64,000 nucleotides of DNA from Paraburkholderia hiiakae (GCF_904848665.1 NZ_CAJHCQ010000001.1:620001-684000); one strand, 5' to 3'. Positions 9,374-21,950 are shown, counted from the first letter of the stretch. The notes: generated by a model from the sequence alone, not told the origin. Program-made: numbers and translations.

Positions 9374-9571
9374 GGTGTCTTTCGTCATGCGGCGCGTGAG
9401 GCGCAGTCGATGGATGCGCCAAGCGCGGTTCGATTCAAAGCGGTCCAGGCCGATTTTAAGGCCAGCCGCCAAGGTTTGCTGGACGTGGCCGGGCGGCTGG
9501 GCGTGCGTACTGGCCGCGCGGCGGGCGTAGAGCAGGCGCCGAAGCGCCGGTTCGCGCAAGCGTGGAGCGCT

Positions 9572-10768
9572 TTAGCCCGGCCGGCCCGACGGCCCTGCGG
9601 TGCGCGGTCGGGCCGCTGCCGCTGCGGCGGCTGCCGCCGCTGCTGGGCTGCGCTGCTGACCGCCCGGCTGCGCGCGCCCAGGCGCCGCAGCGCTGCGCGC
9701 CGGCGCTCCGCCGTCGCGGGGCGCGGCGACCGTCATCGCCAGTTCGAACAGGCCGTCCCAAGCGTCCGGCGGCAGCGCGTTGCGCCAATCGGCGCGCGAT
9801 TGCCCCGAAAGCCCCTTCACCTGACGATCGAGCCGCGCCGCCAGCGCAAGACCCCGCTCGAGCGTGGCTTCACTCAGGCGCGAAAGCGCCGGCCCGATGA
9901 GCCGCTCGCGCGGCCCCCAAACGCGGTTCTCGCGCAGCAGCATGGCGAGCGGCTTGCCCCCCGCCACACCGCGCTTGATGCGTAGCAGCGTGCGAATTTC
10001 CTCGACCACGGCCCATAGCACCAGCACCGAAGCCTCGCCTTCGCCCTGCAGCCCGTCGAGCATGCGCGCGAGGCGCCCGACATCGCCGGTCAGCATGGCT
10101 TCGTTGAGCTTGAATACGTCATAGCGCGCGACGTTGAGCACGGCGTCGTGAATCTGCTCGAAGCTGAGCACGCCTTGCGGATACAGCAGCCCGAGCTTCT
10201 GGATTTCCTGATGCGCCGCCAGCAGATTGCCTTCCACGCGCTCAGCCACGAATTGCAACGCACGCCGCCCGTCCTCGCCGGGTGCAACGCGCTGGCCTTG
10301 CAGCGCGAGCCGCTGGCCGATCCAGTTCGGCAGCGCCGTGCGCTCGACCGGATCGATCTTGATCGCCACGCCGCTTTCCGCGAGCGCCGTGAACCAGGCG
10401 GACTTCTGCGTGGCGGCGTCGAGCCGCGGCAGCGTGACGAGCATCAGCACGTCGGGATTCGAGGCCGCAGCGAGGGTCTTGAGCGCATCCGCGCCTTCCT
10501 TGCCGGGCTTGCCCGACGGAATGCGCAACTCCACCAGTTGGCGATCGCCGAAGAGCGACATCGACTGGCTCGCGCCGAGGAGCGAGCTCCAGTCGAAGCC
10601 GCGCTCGACGGTGAACACCGAGCGGTCGGTAAAGCCCGCCGCGCGCGCAGCCGCGCGGATGCGGTCGCACGCCTCCTGGGCGAGCAGGTGTTCGTCGCCG
10701 TAGACGACGTACGGGCCGGCCAGCCCTCTCGCGAGGTGCGGTTCGAGTGCGTCGGGTCGCAGTTGCAT
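9572..10768 (-). CDS. holA: DNA polymerase III delta subunit
   Basis: Delta subunit of the clamp loader, which opens the beta clamp. The 398-residue product starts MQLRPDALEPHLARGLAG and has the typical N-terminal nucleotide-binding-like region (PYVVYGDEHLLAQEACDRIR), followed by the AAA+ lid and collar helices (for example LNEAMLTGDVGRLARMLDGL). It is about 50 residues longer than E. coli HolA because of a low-complexity C-terminal tail rich in Ala, Pro, Gly and Arg with a run of about a dozen alanines. It follows lptE by 43 bases, as in other Burkholderia, where leuS, lptE and holA form one transcription unit. Confidence 0.93.
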   Translation of the reverse strand: MQLRPDALEPHLARGLAGPYVVYGDEHLLAQEACDRIRAAARAAGFTDRSVFTVERGFDWSSLLGASQSMSLFGDRQLVELRIPSGKPGKEGADALKTLAAASNPDVLMLVTLPRLDAATQKSAWFTALAESGVAIKIDPVERTALPNWIGQRLALQGQRVAPGEDGRRALQFVAERVEGNLLAAHQEIQKLGLLYPQGVLSFEQIHDAVLNVARYDVFKLNEAMLTGDVGRLARMLDGLQGEGEASVLVLWAVVEEIRTLLRIKRGVAGGKPLAMLLRENRVWGPRERLIGPALSRLSEATLERGLALAARLDRQVKGLSGQSRADWRNALPPDAWDGLFELAMTVAAPRDGGAPARSAAAPGRAQPGGQQRSPAAAAAAAAAAARPRTAGPSGRPG

Positions 10769-10811
10769 GGCGCTCGGTCGAAGATCGCTCAGTAGATGGA
10801 AACAGCGCGCA

Positions 10812-11375
10812 TTACAGCGGCGGCGGCGGCAGCGGTGCGCGCGGCGCGACACCCGGCACGACCTGATCGGGTGTCGGATTCAGCGTCTTCAGCACGGCAA
10901 GGCGCCGCATGAGCTGATCGACAGCGTCGTTCTGCATGTCGGTGAACAGCAGGTCGGCTTCTTGCGTCTTCGCGGTCGAGAACTGATCGCTATAGGTCAT
11001 CGCGCGATTCAGCGAGATCGCGCTCGGCTGGATCAGCACGGAGCCGTCCGGTCTCGTCAGCGTGTAGTTGAGCGAATAGTTGACCTGATACTCCACCACG
11101 GCGCCGAGCGAATTGAGCGTGAGCGTGCTGAAGCTACGTCCTTCGGAAAGGTGCAGCACAGCGTCGGCATTGGCCACCGAATCGACCACGACCGAATCGC
11201 TGCCGCCTTCGACCATACGCGAGAGGCGCCCGACGACCGGCGGCGGCGCGCCGACGACGGCAAGACGCTTGAAGGCGAAGTTCTGCTCGCCGCGCAGCTG
11301 GAAGCCGCAGGCCGAGAGGGCCAGCGCGCCGCCCGCCACGAGCGGGAACAACCTGAGGAACGATCTGCGAATCAC
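10812..11375 (-). CDS. lptE: LPS-assembly lipoprotein LptE
   Basis: Outer-membrane lipoprotein that plugs the LptD barrel during LPS insertion. The 187-residue precursor has a signal peptide with lipobox LSAC (Cys23), followed by GFQLRGEQNFAFKRLAV, the standard LptE/RlpB opening. The tail is proline-rich (APLPPPPL). It sits 75 bases downstream of leuS and 43 bases upstream of holA on the same strand, a conserved proteobacterial arrangement that supports the call. Confidence 0.92.
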   Translation of the reverse strand: MIRRSFLRLFPLVAGGALALSACGFQLRGEQNFAFKRLAVVGAPPPVVGRLSRMVEGGSDSVVVDSVANADAVLHLSEGRSFSTLTLNSLGAVVEYQVNYSLNYTLTRPDGSVLIQPSAISLNRAMTYSDQFSTAKTQEADLLFTDMQNDAVDQLMRRLAVLKTLNPTPDQVVPGVAPRAPLPPPPL

Positions 11376-11450
11376 ATGGACTCCCTGGGTTCGCGACAGT
11401 GTCTGGGTGGCGGCGCAAGGCTGCGCCGCCAGCGTGGCCTCTATTGGCTC

Positions 11451-14619
<3,169 letters not shown>

Positions 14620-14631
14620 TCGCGTTGCCTC

Positions 14632-15360
14632 CTACGACTCGGCGCGCGCGCCTTCGCGCATCGCGCCCTGCGTACCTTCCCGGCGCAGCGGCGCGCCGTC
14701 AGGCGCGCAGGCATAGGCGTGCAGATCGTGCGCGAAACCGTCGAGATCGTCGCAAAGCTGGCGCACGAGGCGTCCGAGCACGTTATAGGCGAGCACGGCC
14801 GGAATCGCGACCACGAGACCGAAAGCCGTCATGATGAGCGCCTCGCCCACCGGGCCGGCGACGTTCTCGATCATCGCCTGGCCGCTCGCGGCAATGCTGC
14901 CGAGCGCGTGATAAATGCCCCAAACCGTGCCGAGCAGCCCCACGAACGGCGCCGTGCTGCCCACTGAGGCCAGCAGCACCTGCCCGAACTCGAGCCGCCG
15001 CTGCGACGCTTGAAGCGCGCCGCGCAACGCACGCAGCACGCGCTCGCCGCGGTCCACGCGCGCGAGCATCATGCCGGGCGTGTCGGCTTCCTCGGCGGCG
15101 AGCGCCGCCTGAGCGAGCGGCAGAAAGACGCGCTCGCGGTCGACCGAACGCATGGCAGCCACGCCGTCAGCAAGGGTGCGCGCCTGCCAGAAGCGCGCAA
15201 TGGCGCGCGGCCCCTGGCGCTTCGCGCGCAAGAGGATCCAGCTTTTCACGATGAGAAAGCACCAGCTCGCGACCGACATGGCGAGCAATACCCACGCTAC
15301 CGCGTGGGTGACGGCGTCGCCCGTCTGCAGATAGTGAATGACTCCGGAACTCGCTGCCAT
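14632..15360 (-). CDS. exbB: ExbB/TolQ/MotA-family proton channel protein
   Basis: A 242-residue inner-membrane channel subunit with three membrane segments: one near the N-terminus (VAWVLLAMSVASWCFLIV), then the paired helices FVGLLGTVWGIYHALGSI and ALIMTAFGLVVAIPAVLAY, which carry the family's conserved Gly/Thr residues. It pairs with exbD 12 bases downstream and probably energises TonB-dependent uptake. GAGG precedes the ATG at 15360 with good spacing; upstream in-frame codons encode an arginine-rich sequence unlike the family. It sits 53 bases after dapB. Confidence 0.87.
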   Translation of the reverse strand: MAASSGVIHYLQTGDAVTHAVAWVLLAMSVASWCFLIVKSWILLRAKRQGPRAIARFWQARTLADGVAAMRSVDRERVFLPLAQAALAAEEADTPGMMLARVDRGERVLRALRGALQASQRRLEFGQVLLASVGSTAPFVGLLGTVWGIYHALGSIAASGQAMIENVAGPVGEALIMTAFGLVVAIPAVLAYNVLGRLVRQLCDDLDGFAHDLHAYACAPDGAPLRREGTQGAMREGARAES

Positions 15361-15413
15361 CGGACCTCGCTCACTGTCTGTCCGGCGCAGGCACCGGACC
15401 GTAAAGGGAACGC

Positions 15414-16211
15414 TCAGCGCAGGCCGAGCACGTCCTGCATATCGTACAGGCCGTTGGCCTTGTCCTGCAGAAAGCGCGCGGCGCGCACGCTGCCTTGCGC
15501 GTACGAAAGGCGGCTCGACGACTTGTGCGTGATCTCGATGCGCTCGCCAATGCCCGCGAACAGCACCGTATGATCGCCGACGATATCGCCGCCGCGAATC
15601 GCCGAAAACCCGATCGTCGACGGGTCGCGCTCGCCCGTCACGCCTTCGCGGCCATACACGGCGCATTCATCGAGATTGCGGCCGAGCGCGTTTGCCACGG
15701 CCTCGCCCATCGCAAGCGCGGTGCCCGAGGGCGCGTCGACCTTGTGGCGATGGTGCGCCTCGATGATCTCGATGTCGTAGCCGGTCTCGAAAAAGCGCGC
15801 CGCGTATTCGAGCAGCTTGAGCGTGACGTTCACGCCCACGCTCATGTTGGCCGCGAACACGACGCCGACCTTTTGCGCAGCCGCGCCGAGCTGCGCCTTT
15901 TGCTGGGCGTCGAAACCGGTCGTGCCGATCACCATCTTCACGCCGTGACGCTGCGCCGCCTCGAGGTGCACGAGCGTGCCTTCGGGGCGGGTGAAGTCGA
16001 TCAGGCACTCGCTTTGCGCGAAGACCTGCTCGATGTCGTCGGTGATGCGCACGCCGGTGTCCTTGCCGAGGAACGCGCCAGCGTCCTGGCCGATGGCGGC
16101 CGAACCCTTGCGCACGAGCGCGCCCGAGAGCGTGACGTCGGGTGAATTCAGAACGGTTTCGATGAGCATGCGGCCCATACGGCCCGATGCCCCGGCGATT
16201 GCGATTTTCAT
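15414..16211 (-). CDS. dapB: 4-hydroxy-tetrahydrodipicolinate reductase
   Basis: NAD(P)H-dependent enzyme of the diaminopimelate/lysine pathway. The 265-residue product has the N-terminal Rossmann motif GASGRMG (residues 7-13), the substrate-binding signature [14 protein letters not shown] (151-164, with His153/His154 and Lys157), and the family ending ([21 protein letters not shown]). Start [10 protein letters not shown] at 16211 is the canonical one. Transcribed in the same direction as bamE, but a terminator-like hairpin lies between them (16281-16318). Confidence 0.96.
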   Translation of the reverse strand: MKIAIAGASGRMGRMLIETVLNSPDVTLSGALVRKGSAAIGQDAGAFLGKDTGVRITDDIEQVFAQSECLIDFTRPEGTLVHLEAAQRHGVKMVIGTTGFDAQQKAQLGAAAQKVGVVFAANMSVGVNVTLKLLEYAARFFETGYDIEIIEAHHRHKVDAPSGTALAMGEAVANALGRNLDECAVYGREGVTGERDPSTIGFSAIRGGDIVGDHTVLFAGIGERIEITHKSSSRLSYAQGSVRAARFLQDKANGLYDMQDVLGLR

Positions 16212-16280
16212 GAGTTTGCCTGCCAATGTGTCGCTGGCCGCGGTGCCGAGTGCCGCCAGGCGCCACGAAGCGCCGCCGCC

Positions 16281-16318
16281 AAAAAACGCGGCGGCCGGTA
16301 GTGACACCCCGGCCGCCG
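16281..16318 (-). terminator. Rho-independent terminator after bamE
   Basis: On the minus strand a 10-bp perfect GC stem (CGGCGGCCGG / CCGGCCGCCG) with a 10-base loop is followed by CG and six T residues. It lies between bamE and dapB and would stop bamE transcription. Confidence 0.8.
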
Positions 16319-16381
16319 AATCGAAGCGTGGCGCGCCTCGCGCACCACGCCCTGCTTGTTTTACCGGCTGGGTCAGCCGGA

Positions 16382-17317
16382 TCAGTTGCTCGGGGCCGCA
16401 GCAGCCCCCGAAGCCGGCACCGTGGGCGGCGCGGCGAGCGACGAATCCCGTGCGGGGCCAGACGGCGCCGCATTGGTGTCGCCGGTGCCTTGCGCGCCAA
16501 CGGCCGGGCCGACCGGATTGCTCTGCGGCACGCCCTGAATTTGCGGCTGCGGCTGGCGATGCAGCTGAACCTGCGACGGCATCGTGCCGACGTTCTGCGG
16601 CAGCGCCGACGATTGCGGGTTGCCCGCGCGCACCGAAGGCGTGAGGCCAGTAGGCGTTTGCACGGCCTCCGTCGCGCGGTTCGCGGCGGCGGCGGCCTGT
16701 GCGTTGGCGTCCTGCGGCAGCGCATTGGTGGCGGTGCCGAGTTCGGACGACGGCGAGCGCGCCGTGTCGCCAACCGTCGGGCCTGTCGCGCTCGAACCCT
16801 GGTCGGGCGCGCCCGCTGCAGCCACCGGCGCCGAAGCGCCCGACGCCGGCGCAGCCGCGACGGCCTTCTTCCTGCCGCTGCGGTCGCCGTCGATTTCGGC
16901 GAGCAGTTCGAGGTTCGACGGCAGGTCTTCACCGCCCGACCAGCTCGCTACGCGGTCGCCTTCGAACACCACGACGAAGTCACGCTGCTGGACCACGGCG
17001 GTCGAGCCGCGCTTGAAATAGAAGATGTAGTCCCATCGGTTCGCATGGAACATGTCGGTGAGGAGCGGCGTGCCGAGCAACTGCTTGACCTCGGCTCGGG
17101 ACATGCCCACCTTCATCTGCGCCGCGGCTTCCGCCGAGACGAAGTTGCCTTGCACGATGGTAATGCGGTAAGGCGTGATGCTCTGGGCGACGCTCTGCGT
17201 CACGCTGTTGTATGTGGAACAGCCGGCGAGCGCCGCGAGCGCGGCCGCAGCCAGCAGGGTGCACGCCAGGCGGCCGCCGTGCATGCGCCGGCCGATCGTT
17301 GTGAATTCTGGAATCAT
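16382..17317 (-). CDS. bamE: Outer membrane assembly lipoprotein BamE with long C-terminal extension
   Basis: Subunit of the BAM complex that folds outer-membrane proteins. The 311-residue precursor has a signal peptide with lipobox LAGC (Cys33). The SmpA/OmlA domain follows (residues about 45-125), with [26 protein letters not shown] as its signature. The remaining roughly 185 residues are a low-complexity tail rich in Ala, Pro, Gln and Ser, absent from enterobacterial BamE (about 113 aa). The start at 17317 has GAGGGA close upstream; an internal ATG at 17284 is also possible. It is divergent from fur, as in many beta-proteobacteria. Confidence 0.92.
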   Translation of the reverse strand: MIPEFTTIGRRMHGGRLACTLLAAAALAALAGCSTYNSVTQSVAQSITPYRITIVQGNFVSAEAAAQMKVGMSRAEVKQLLGTPLLTDMFHANRWDYIFYFKRGSTAVVQQRDFVVVFEGDRVASWSGGEDLPSNLELLAEIDGDRSGRKKAVAAAPASGASAPVAAAGAPDQGSSATGPTVGDTARSPSSELGTATNALPQDANAQAAAAANRATEAVQTPTGLTPSVRAGNPQSSALPQNVGTMPSQVQLHRQPQPQIQGVPQSNPVGPAVGAQGTGDTNAAPSGPARDSSLAAPPTVPASGAAAAPSN

Positions 17318-17453
17318 TTCCCTCACCGTGCGGGCTTTTCGCGAAGCCGCGCGTATTCTGTAGAAGATCGTTCGAAGTTCTGGCGAAAATGCCCGGAACG
17401 GCAAAAACGCATTAACATAACAACCTAGCATTGTACTCCAGGGACTTATCGTC

Positions 17454-17882
17454 ATGACCAATCCAACCGATCTCAAGAACATCGGCCTCAAGGCGACGCT
17501 TCCTCGCCTCAAGATCCTGGAGATTTTTCAGCACAGCCCGGTTCGTCACCTCACCGCCGAAGACGTCTATCGCAACCTGCTGAACGAGGAGCTCGACATC
17601 GGCCTCGCCACGGTCTACCGGGTCCTCACGCAGTTCGAGCAGGCTGGCTTGCTCACGCGCAGCAACTTCGAATCGGGCAAGGCGGTGTTCGAGCTCAACG
17701 AAGGCAGCCACCACGACCACCTCGTGTGCCTCGACTGCGGAATCGTTGAAGAATTCTTCGACCCCGAAATCGAAAAGCGCCAGCAGATGATCGCCAACGA
17801 GCGCGGCTTCAAGCTCCAGGAACACGCACTCGCCCTGTACGGCGCCTGCACGAAGGAAAATTGCCCGCACCGCAAGCACTGA
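17454..17882 (+). CDS. fur: Ferric uptake regulator Fur
   Basis: Iron-responsive repressor, 142 residues. The N-terminal winged helix ([14 protein letters not shown], then [21 protein letters not shown]) precedes the dimerisation domain with the metal-binding [11 protein letters not shown] motif (His86, His87, His89, Cys92, Cys95) and a second cysteine pair near the end (Cys132, Cys137). All known Fur metal ligands are therefore present. Divergent from bamE across a 136-bp region, and followed by a strong terminator at 17914-17943. Confidence 0.97.
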   Translation: MTNPTDLKNIGLKATLPRLKILEIFQHSPVRHLTAEDVYRNLLNEELDIGLATVYRVLTQFEQAGLLTRSNFESGKAVFELNEGSHHDHLVCLDCGIVEEFFDPEIEKRQQMIANERGFKLQEHALALYGACTKENCPHRKH

Positions 17883-17913
17883 CCGCTTGCAGCTTGCTGG
17901 CTGCAGAAGAGCA

Positions 17914-17943
17914 AACGCCCCGGCAGATCTGCCGGGGCGTTTT
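17914..17943. terminator. Bidirectional rho-independent terminator between fur and allA
   Basis: Perfect palindrome AACGCCCCGGCA-GATC-TGCCGGGGCGTT followed by T-rich sequence on both strands. It serves fur on the plus strand and the allA operon on the minus strand, which converge here. Confidence 0.9.
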
Positions 17944-17982
17944 CGTTTGGTGAGCCGGTCTTCGGGAAAAACCGGCCGGACC

Positions 17983-18495
17983 TCAGGCGGGCACGAGCAA
18001 CGTGTCGGCTTGCTCGAGCCGCCAGGGCTGCTCGAGCGCGATTTCATCGCAGTTCGGCTGTGCGCCGCCGCGGTCGATCACCACGAAGTCGCTCACCCGC
18101 TCGAAAGCGAGCAACGGGTGATGCCAGACGCCTTTGGCGTAATTGACGCCCTGCCCACGCCCGGCCCAGAACGCCCGCAGCCCCGCCGGATCGAACTCGC
18201 CCGCGGGCGCGACCACCACCGCGTAGCCCGCGTCGCCAAGCGGCACGAACGCCTGGCTGCCGAGCGGATGCCGCTCCATCATCGCGATCTCGACAGGCCA
18301 CGCGCGCGGCTGGGCGCGGAACACGCTGACGATGGGCCGGCCGCCCGCCTCACTCACGTCGATGGCGGCGAGATCGTGGAAGCGCTCGGTCGTGCCGCCG
18401 TTGATCGGAAAGTGGCGCGCGCCGTCGAGTTCGATGACGTCGCCAAACGGCGCGAACGCCTCGCGCGTCAAGGGTTCCATATGCAGGATCTGCAT
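17983..18495 (-). CDS. allA: Ureidoglycolate lyase
   Basis: Converts ureidoglycolate to glyoxylate and urea, the last step of the allantoicase route. The 170-residue protein shows the AllA cupin pattern: [17 protein letters not shown] near the start, [15 protein letters not shown], an [18 protein letters not shown] core and the [15 protein letters not shown] signature. GAGGAG precedes the start at 18495. It lies 13 bases downstream of alc, which makes its substrate, so the two are almost certainly cotranscribed. Confidence 0.93.
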   Translation of the reverse strand: MQILHMEPLTREAFAPFGDVIELDGARHFPINGGTTERFHDLAAIDVSEAGGRPIVSVFRAQPRAWPVEIAMMERHPLGSQAFVPLGDAGYAVVVAPAGEFDPAGLRAFWAGRGQGVNYAKGVWHHPLLAFERVSDFVVIDRGGAQPNCDEIALEQPWRLEQADTLLVPA

Positions 18496-18508
18496 CGCGG
18501 CTCCTCGT

Positions 18509-19528
18509 TCAGACAGGTTCGCCCCACAGGCGCAGGCGCGAGACGCCGCCGTCCGGGAAGATGTTGAAACGCACGTGCGTAACCGGGCCGAGCGCGGCAA
18601 TCCCGCTCTCGAACACGTGTTGCTTATCCATTTCGAGCTTCTGTTCGCCGAGCAGCGCCGGCCAGAACATCGCCTGGGTGATGAGCGAGTCGTCGGTGCC
18701 GCCCGTCACGCTGGCTGCCTGAAGCGAGCAGCGGTCCGGGTAGTTGCCCTTGAAGTGCGCCGTGTCGACTTCGATCTTGCGGATGATGCCCGGCCGCGCG
18801 AGTGCCACGATCGCCCAGTCGTTACCCGGTTCGCGGCGGCGGCGCGTTTCCCAGCCGTCGCCCATGTTCACGCCGCGCCCGGGCATCAGGATCGTGGAAG
18901 CGAGTCCGAAGTGCTGGTTGTTGGCCGCGACGAGATAAGCGCCGTTCTCGATCGCCGCGAGATCGATGAGGCTGCCGCGCTCGACCGTGCTCCAGTCGCG
19001 CCGCGGCTGGCCGTACACGCGCAGGCGCGCGAGACCGCCATCGGGAAAAAGATTCACACGCAGATGCGTAAACGCGCGCGTATCGCGCACCTCGACGTAG
19101 TGATGCTGATTGCCCTGCAATGTCGTCGCCGGGACGATGGTCTGCCAGTCGGCGTTGTCTCCTGGCGTTTCATCGTCGCCAGCCTGCGCGTGGCACGCCT
19201 CGATCGAAGCCGCCGGCGGGAAGTTGCCCGTGAAATGGCTCGTATCGAGATCCAAACCGTAGATCACGCCGGGGCGCGCGAGGCGCACGATGCAAAAGTC
19301 GTGGCCCGTCGTGCGCTTGCGGCGCGTTTCCCAGCCGTCCATCCACTTGCCGTGGTCGTCGTACTTGCCGGGGATGAAGACCGCGGGCTGCGGGTCGAGC
19401 ATGCGCTCCTTCGGCGCGAAGAACTCGTCGCTCGCGTGGAGCGCGCGGGCGCCCAGACGCGGATCGGCAAGGTTCATGTAGCGGCGCGTGAAAGCGGGGG
19501 CGTTGGTGTCGAGAGTCGGAATGGCCAT
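18509..19528 (-). CDS. alc: Allantoicase
   Basis: Hydrolyses allantoate to ureidoglycolate and urea. The 339-residue protein consists of two homologous allantoicase domains: each contains a DGWETRR(R/K)R motif and a later (F)[17 protein letters not shown] or [18 protein letters not shown] stretch, about 155 residues apart. This duplicated jelly-roll layout is diagnostic. It lies between the DctA-type carrier (67 bases upstream) and allA (13 bases downstream) on the same strand. Confidence 0.95.
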   Translation of the reverse strand: MAIPTLDTNAPAFTRRYMNLADPRLGARALHASDEFFAPKERMLDPQPAVFIPGKYDDHGKWMDGWETRRKRTTGHDFCIVRLARPGVIYGLDLDTSHFTGNFPPAASIEACHAQAGDDETPGDNADWQTIVPATTLQGNQHHYVEVRDTRAFTHLRVNLFPDGGLARLRVYGQPRRDWSTVERGSLIDLAAIENGAYLVAANNQHFGLASTILMPGRGVNMGDGWETRRRREPGNDWAIVALARPGIIRKIEVDTAHFKGNYPDRCSLQAASVTGGTDDSLITQAMFWPALLGEQKLEMDKQHVFESGIAALGPVTHVRFNIFPDGGVSRLRLWGEPV

Positions 19529-19595
19529 GATGGTGTCGTTCGCTTGAGATAGTCAGTTGATCGAATAAAAGCGGTGCGGGGTGCGCCGCGAAGGT

Positions 19596-20939
19596 TCAGG
19601 CATGCGCGTGCTTGCCGCCGAGCGCGCTGTCCTCGCCGTGCGCTGTGTCTGCGTCGCGCTCGCCTGCCGGCACGTAGAGGAAACCTTCGTCGAGGTTCAG
19701 CACGTGCTTTGCACGCGCGCGGTCGATGTCGTGCTCCCACACCGCGACCACCACCGTTGCCACGCAGTTGCCGATCAGGTTGGTCAGCGCGCGGGCGATG
19801 CCGACAAACCAGTCCACCGGCAGAATCAGCACGAGGCCGAGCACGGGAATCGCGGGTATGGCGGAAAGCGTGGCGGCGAGAATGACGATCGCCGAGCCGG
19901 GAATGCCGTGCGCGCCCTTCGAGGTGATGAGCGAAACCAGCACCACGACGATGAGGTCGTGCATCGACAGCGGCGTGTTGGTCGCCTGCGCGATGAAGAT
20001 CACGGCGAGCGTGAGGTAGATCGAGAAGCCGTCGAGGTTGAACGAGTAGCCCGTCGGGATCACGAGACCCACGGTGGAATCCTTCACGCCCATCCATTCG
20101 AGCTTGCGCATGATCTGCGGCAGCACGGCGTCCGACGAAGCGGTGCCGAGCACGATCGAGAGTTCTTCGCGCAGGTAGCGGATCAGCTTGAACACGCTGA
20201 AGCCCGCGAGACGCATGACGATGCCGAGCACGACCGCGACGAACACGATGCAGCTCGCGTAGAACACGATCACGAGCAGCCCAAGCTGCTTGAGCGAAGC
20301 CACGCCGTACGTGCCGGTCGTGAACGCGATCGCGCCGAGTACGCCAAGCGGCGCGAGCTTGATGATGAAGCCCATCACGCGGAAGAACACCTGCGAGAGT
20401 TCGTCGATCAGGCCGTTCACGCGCTGCGCCTTCGGGCCGAGCAGCGAGAGCGCGCTGCCGAACAGCACCGAGAACACGAGAATCTGCAGGATATCGCCCT
20501 TCGCGAAGGCGTCGAAGGCCGTCTCGGGAATGATCTTCAGCAGGAAGCCGGCCGTGTCCTTCAGGCTCTTGGCGTGCTCGGTGTAGCTCGCAAGCGAGGC
20601 GGCGTCGAGCGAACGCAGATCCACGTTCATGCCGGCGCCCGGACGCGTGAGGTACGCGAGCACGGCGCCGATCACGAGCGCGACGGTCGTCATCGCCTCG
20701 AAATACACCACCGACTTCAGGCCTACACGGCCCACCTTCTTGAGGTCGCCCGCGTGCGCCATGCCGCTCACGACCACGCAGAACACAATCGGCCCGATCA
20801 CCATCTTGATGAGCTTGAGAAAGCCGTCGCCGAGCGGCCGCAACGATTGGGCGAAATGGGGAAACACCGCGCCTAGCACGATGCCCAGTACGAGGGCGAT
20901 CACTACGCGACCAAACAGCGAATTGAAGAACTTCGTCAC
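19596..20939 (-). CDS. dctA: C4-dicarboxylate/cation symporter, DctA type
   Basis: Inner-membrane carrier of the DAACS family, 447 residues. It opens FFNSLFGRVVIALVLGIVLG and contains the family signatures KMVIGPIVFCVVVSGMAH, the serine-rich re-entrant loop LGTASSDAVLPQIMRKLE and the IPTGYSFNLDG motif. The start is a GTG at 20939: it has AGGAG with 6-base spacing, and residues before it are not family-like. An operator-like palindrome (20983-20995) lies 44 bases upstream. Linkage to alc and allA suggests it serves uptake linked to ureide catabolism, but the classical substrates succinate, fumarate and malate are equally likely. Confidence 0.9.
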   Translation of the reverse strand: MTKFFNSLFGRVVIALVLGIVLGAVFPHFAQSLRPLGDGFLKLIKMVIGPIVFCVVVSGMAHAGDLKKVGRVGLKSVVYFEAMTTVALVIGAVLAYLTRPGAGMNVDLRSLDAASLASYTEHAKSLKDTAGFLLKIIPETAFDAFAKGDILQILVFSVLFGSALSLLGPKAQRVNGLIDELSQVFFRVMGFIIKLAPLGVLGAIAFTTGTYGVASLKQLGLLVIVFYASCIVFVAVVLGIVMRLAGFSVFKLIRYLREELSIVLGTASSDAVLPQIMRKLEWMGVKDSTVGLVIPTGYSFNLDGFSIYLTLAVIFIAQATNTPLSMHDLIVVVLVSLITSKGAHGIPGSAIVILAATLSAIPAIPVLGLVLILPVDWFVGIARALTNLIGNCVATVVVAVWEHDIDRARAKHVLNLDEGFLYVPAGERDADTAHGEDSALGGKHAHA

Positions 20940-20982
20940 GACTGTCTCCTGCTGAACGAGGGGGAGCAAGCAACTGTTCCGA

Positions 20983-20995
20983 CTGGTCTGACCAG
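20983..20995. promoter_or_regulatory. Operator-like palindrome in the dctA leader
   Basis: CTGGTC-T-GACCAG is a perfect inverted repeat around one central base. It matches the TGGTnnnACCA-type sites bound by FadR/LldR-subfamily GntR proteins. It is the best of three such sites between dctA and the divergent GntR gene. Confidence 0.7.
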
Positions 20996-21068
20996 CACTG
21001 TTATGGCGGATAGTAGGAAGCCGATATACCGGAGTCAAGGTTGGGAGGCGCGGTGTTTACCCTTGTGC

Positions 21069-21077
21069 GGTCTGACC
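21069..21077. promoter_or_regulatory. Second GGTCTGACC site between dctA and gntR
   Basis: GGTC-T-GACC, the same core as at 20983-20995, flanked by CAG on one side only. It lies midway between the two divergent genes. Confidence 0.6.
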
Positions 21078-21181
21078 AGTTTGCGGGCCGGATCTGGACG
21101 CCTTGTGTGGCGGTGCAAAGGGCTTTGATGCGGCTTTGATGCGGTGCGCCATGCATTGACGTCGCGCAGGACTACAATACC

Positions 21182-21190
21182 GGTCAGACC
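21182..21190. promoter_or_regulatory. Third GGTCAGACC site just upstream of the GntR gene
   Basis: GGTC-A-GACC lies 25 bases before the regulator's start codon and immediately after a TACAAT box (21173-21178). A bound repressor here would block its own promoter, so autoregulation is likely. Confidence 0.65.
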
Positions 21191-21215
21191 ACGCGAATGC
21201 AGCCCGCGCCAACCG

Positions 21216-21941
21216 ATGAAGAACGTTCCGCACACCGTTACTGACGCCGCCATCGCCACGATCCGCGAACGGATCGAAGGCGGCTTGTATCCGGTCGGCA
21301 GCCTGCTGCCCGCGCAGCGGCAGCTTTCCGAGGAACTGGCAATCAGCCGCGCGTCGCTGCGCGAGGCGCTCTCGACGCTCGAAGCGCTCGGCATGCTGTC
21401 GATCCGAGCAGGCAAGGGCGTGTACGTGACGAGCGCGCAGGCCACGAACGCTCACCCGTGGCGTTTCGCCGACCAGTCGTCGCTGCCCGACACCTACCAG
21501 ATGCGCTACGCGCTCGAAGGCTTCGCCGCGCGCATGGCGGCGCTCGCCATCGGCGACGCCGACGTCGCGTGGCTCGAGGCGAATACCGAGGCTCTGCACA
21601 GCGCCCTCGCCTGCGACGAACTCGACGAAGCCGCGCAACTCGACTTCGAGTTCCACATGCGCATCGTGAATCTCGCGGGCAATGCGGCGATCGAATCCAT
21701 CCTGCGCAGCAGCGCCGACATCATGAAAGAAAGCCAGCGCATGCCGTTCTACCGGCGCGAGCGCGTGCTTTCCACGCATCGCGAGCACGGGTTGATCGTG
21801 GTGGCGCTCAAGGCGCGCGACTCGGTGGCGGCCGGCGAAGCCATCGAGGCACACATCGCCAATGCAGCGCAGCGCGCGGGTGTGTACTTCCCCACGCCGC
21901 CCGCGTTCGCCGCGGCCTCCCAAAGCGCCATCGAAAAATAA
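21216..21941 (+). CDS. GntR-family (FadR/FCD subfamily) transcriptional regulator
   Basis: A 241-residue repressor or activator. The N-terminal winged helix is clear (IATIRERIEGGLYPVGSLLP, then LSEELAISRASLREALSTLE), followed by an FCD ligand-binding domain (YQMRYALEGFAARMAALA, FHMRIVNLAGN, and a REHGLIVVALKARD segment that supplies metal or ligand-binding histidines). Divergent from dctA with three matching operator-like sites between them, so it probably controls the dctA-alc-allA unit and itself. The effector could be a dicarboxylate or a ureide intermediate; sequence does not say which. Confidence 0.88.
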   Translation: MKNVPHTVTDAAIATIRERIEGGLYPVGSLLPAQRQLSEELAISRASLREALSTLEALGMLSIRAGKGVYVTSAQATNAHPWRFADQSSLPDTYQMRYALEGFAARMAALAIGDADVAWLEANTEALHSALACDELDEAAQLDFEFHMRIVNLAGNAAIESILRSSADIMKESQRMPFYRRERVLSTHREHGLIVVALKARDSVAAGEAIEAHIANAAQRAGVYFPTPPAFAAASQSAIEK

Positions 21942-21950
21942 GGACGCAAA

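Noticed and set aside
21156-21178. TTGACG and TACAAT upstream of the GntR gene as a complete sigma-70 promoter
   Set aside because: The spacer is only 11 bases. The TACAAT box may be real, but this -35 cannot pair with it.
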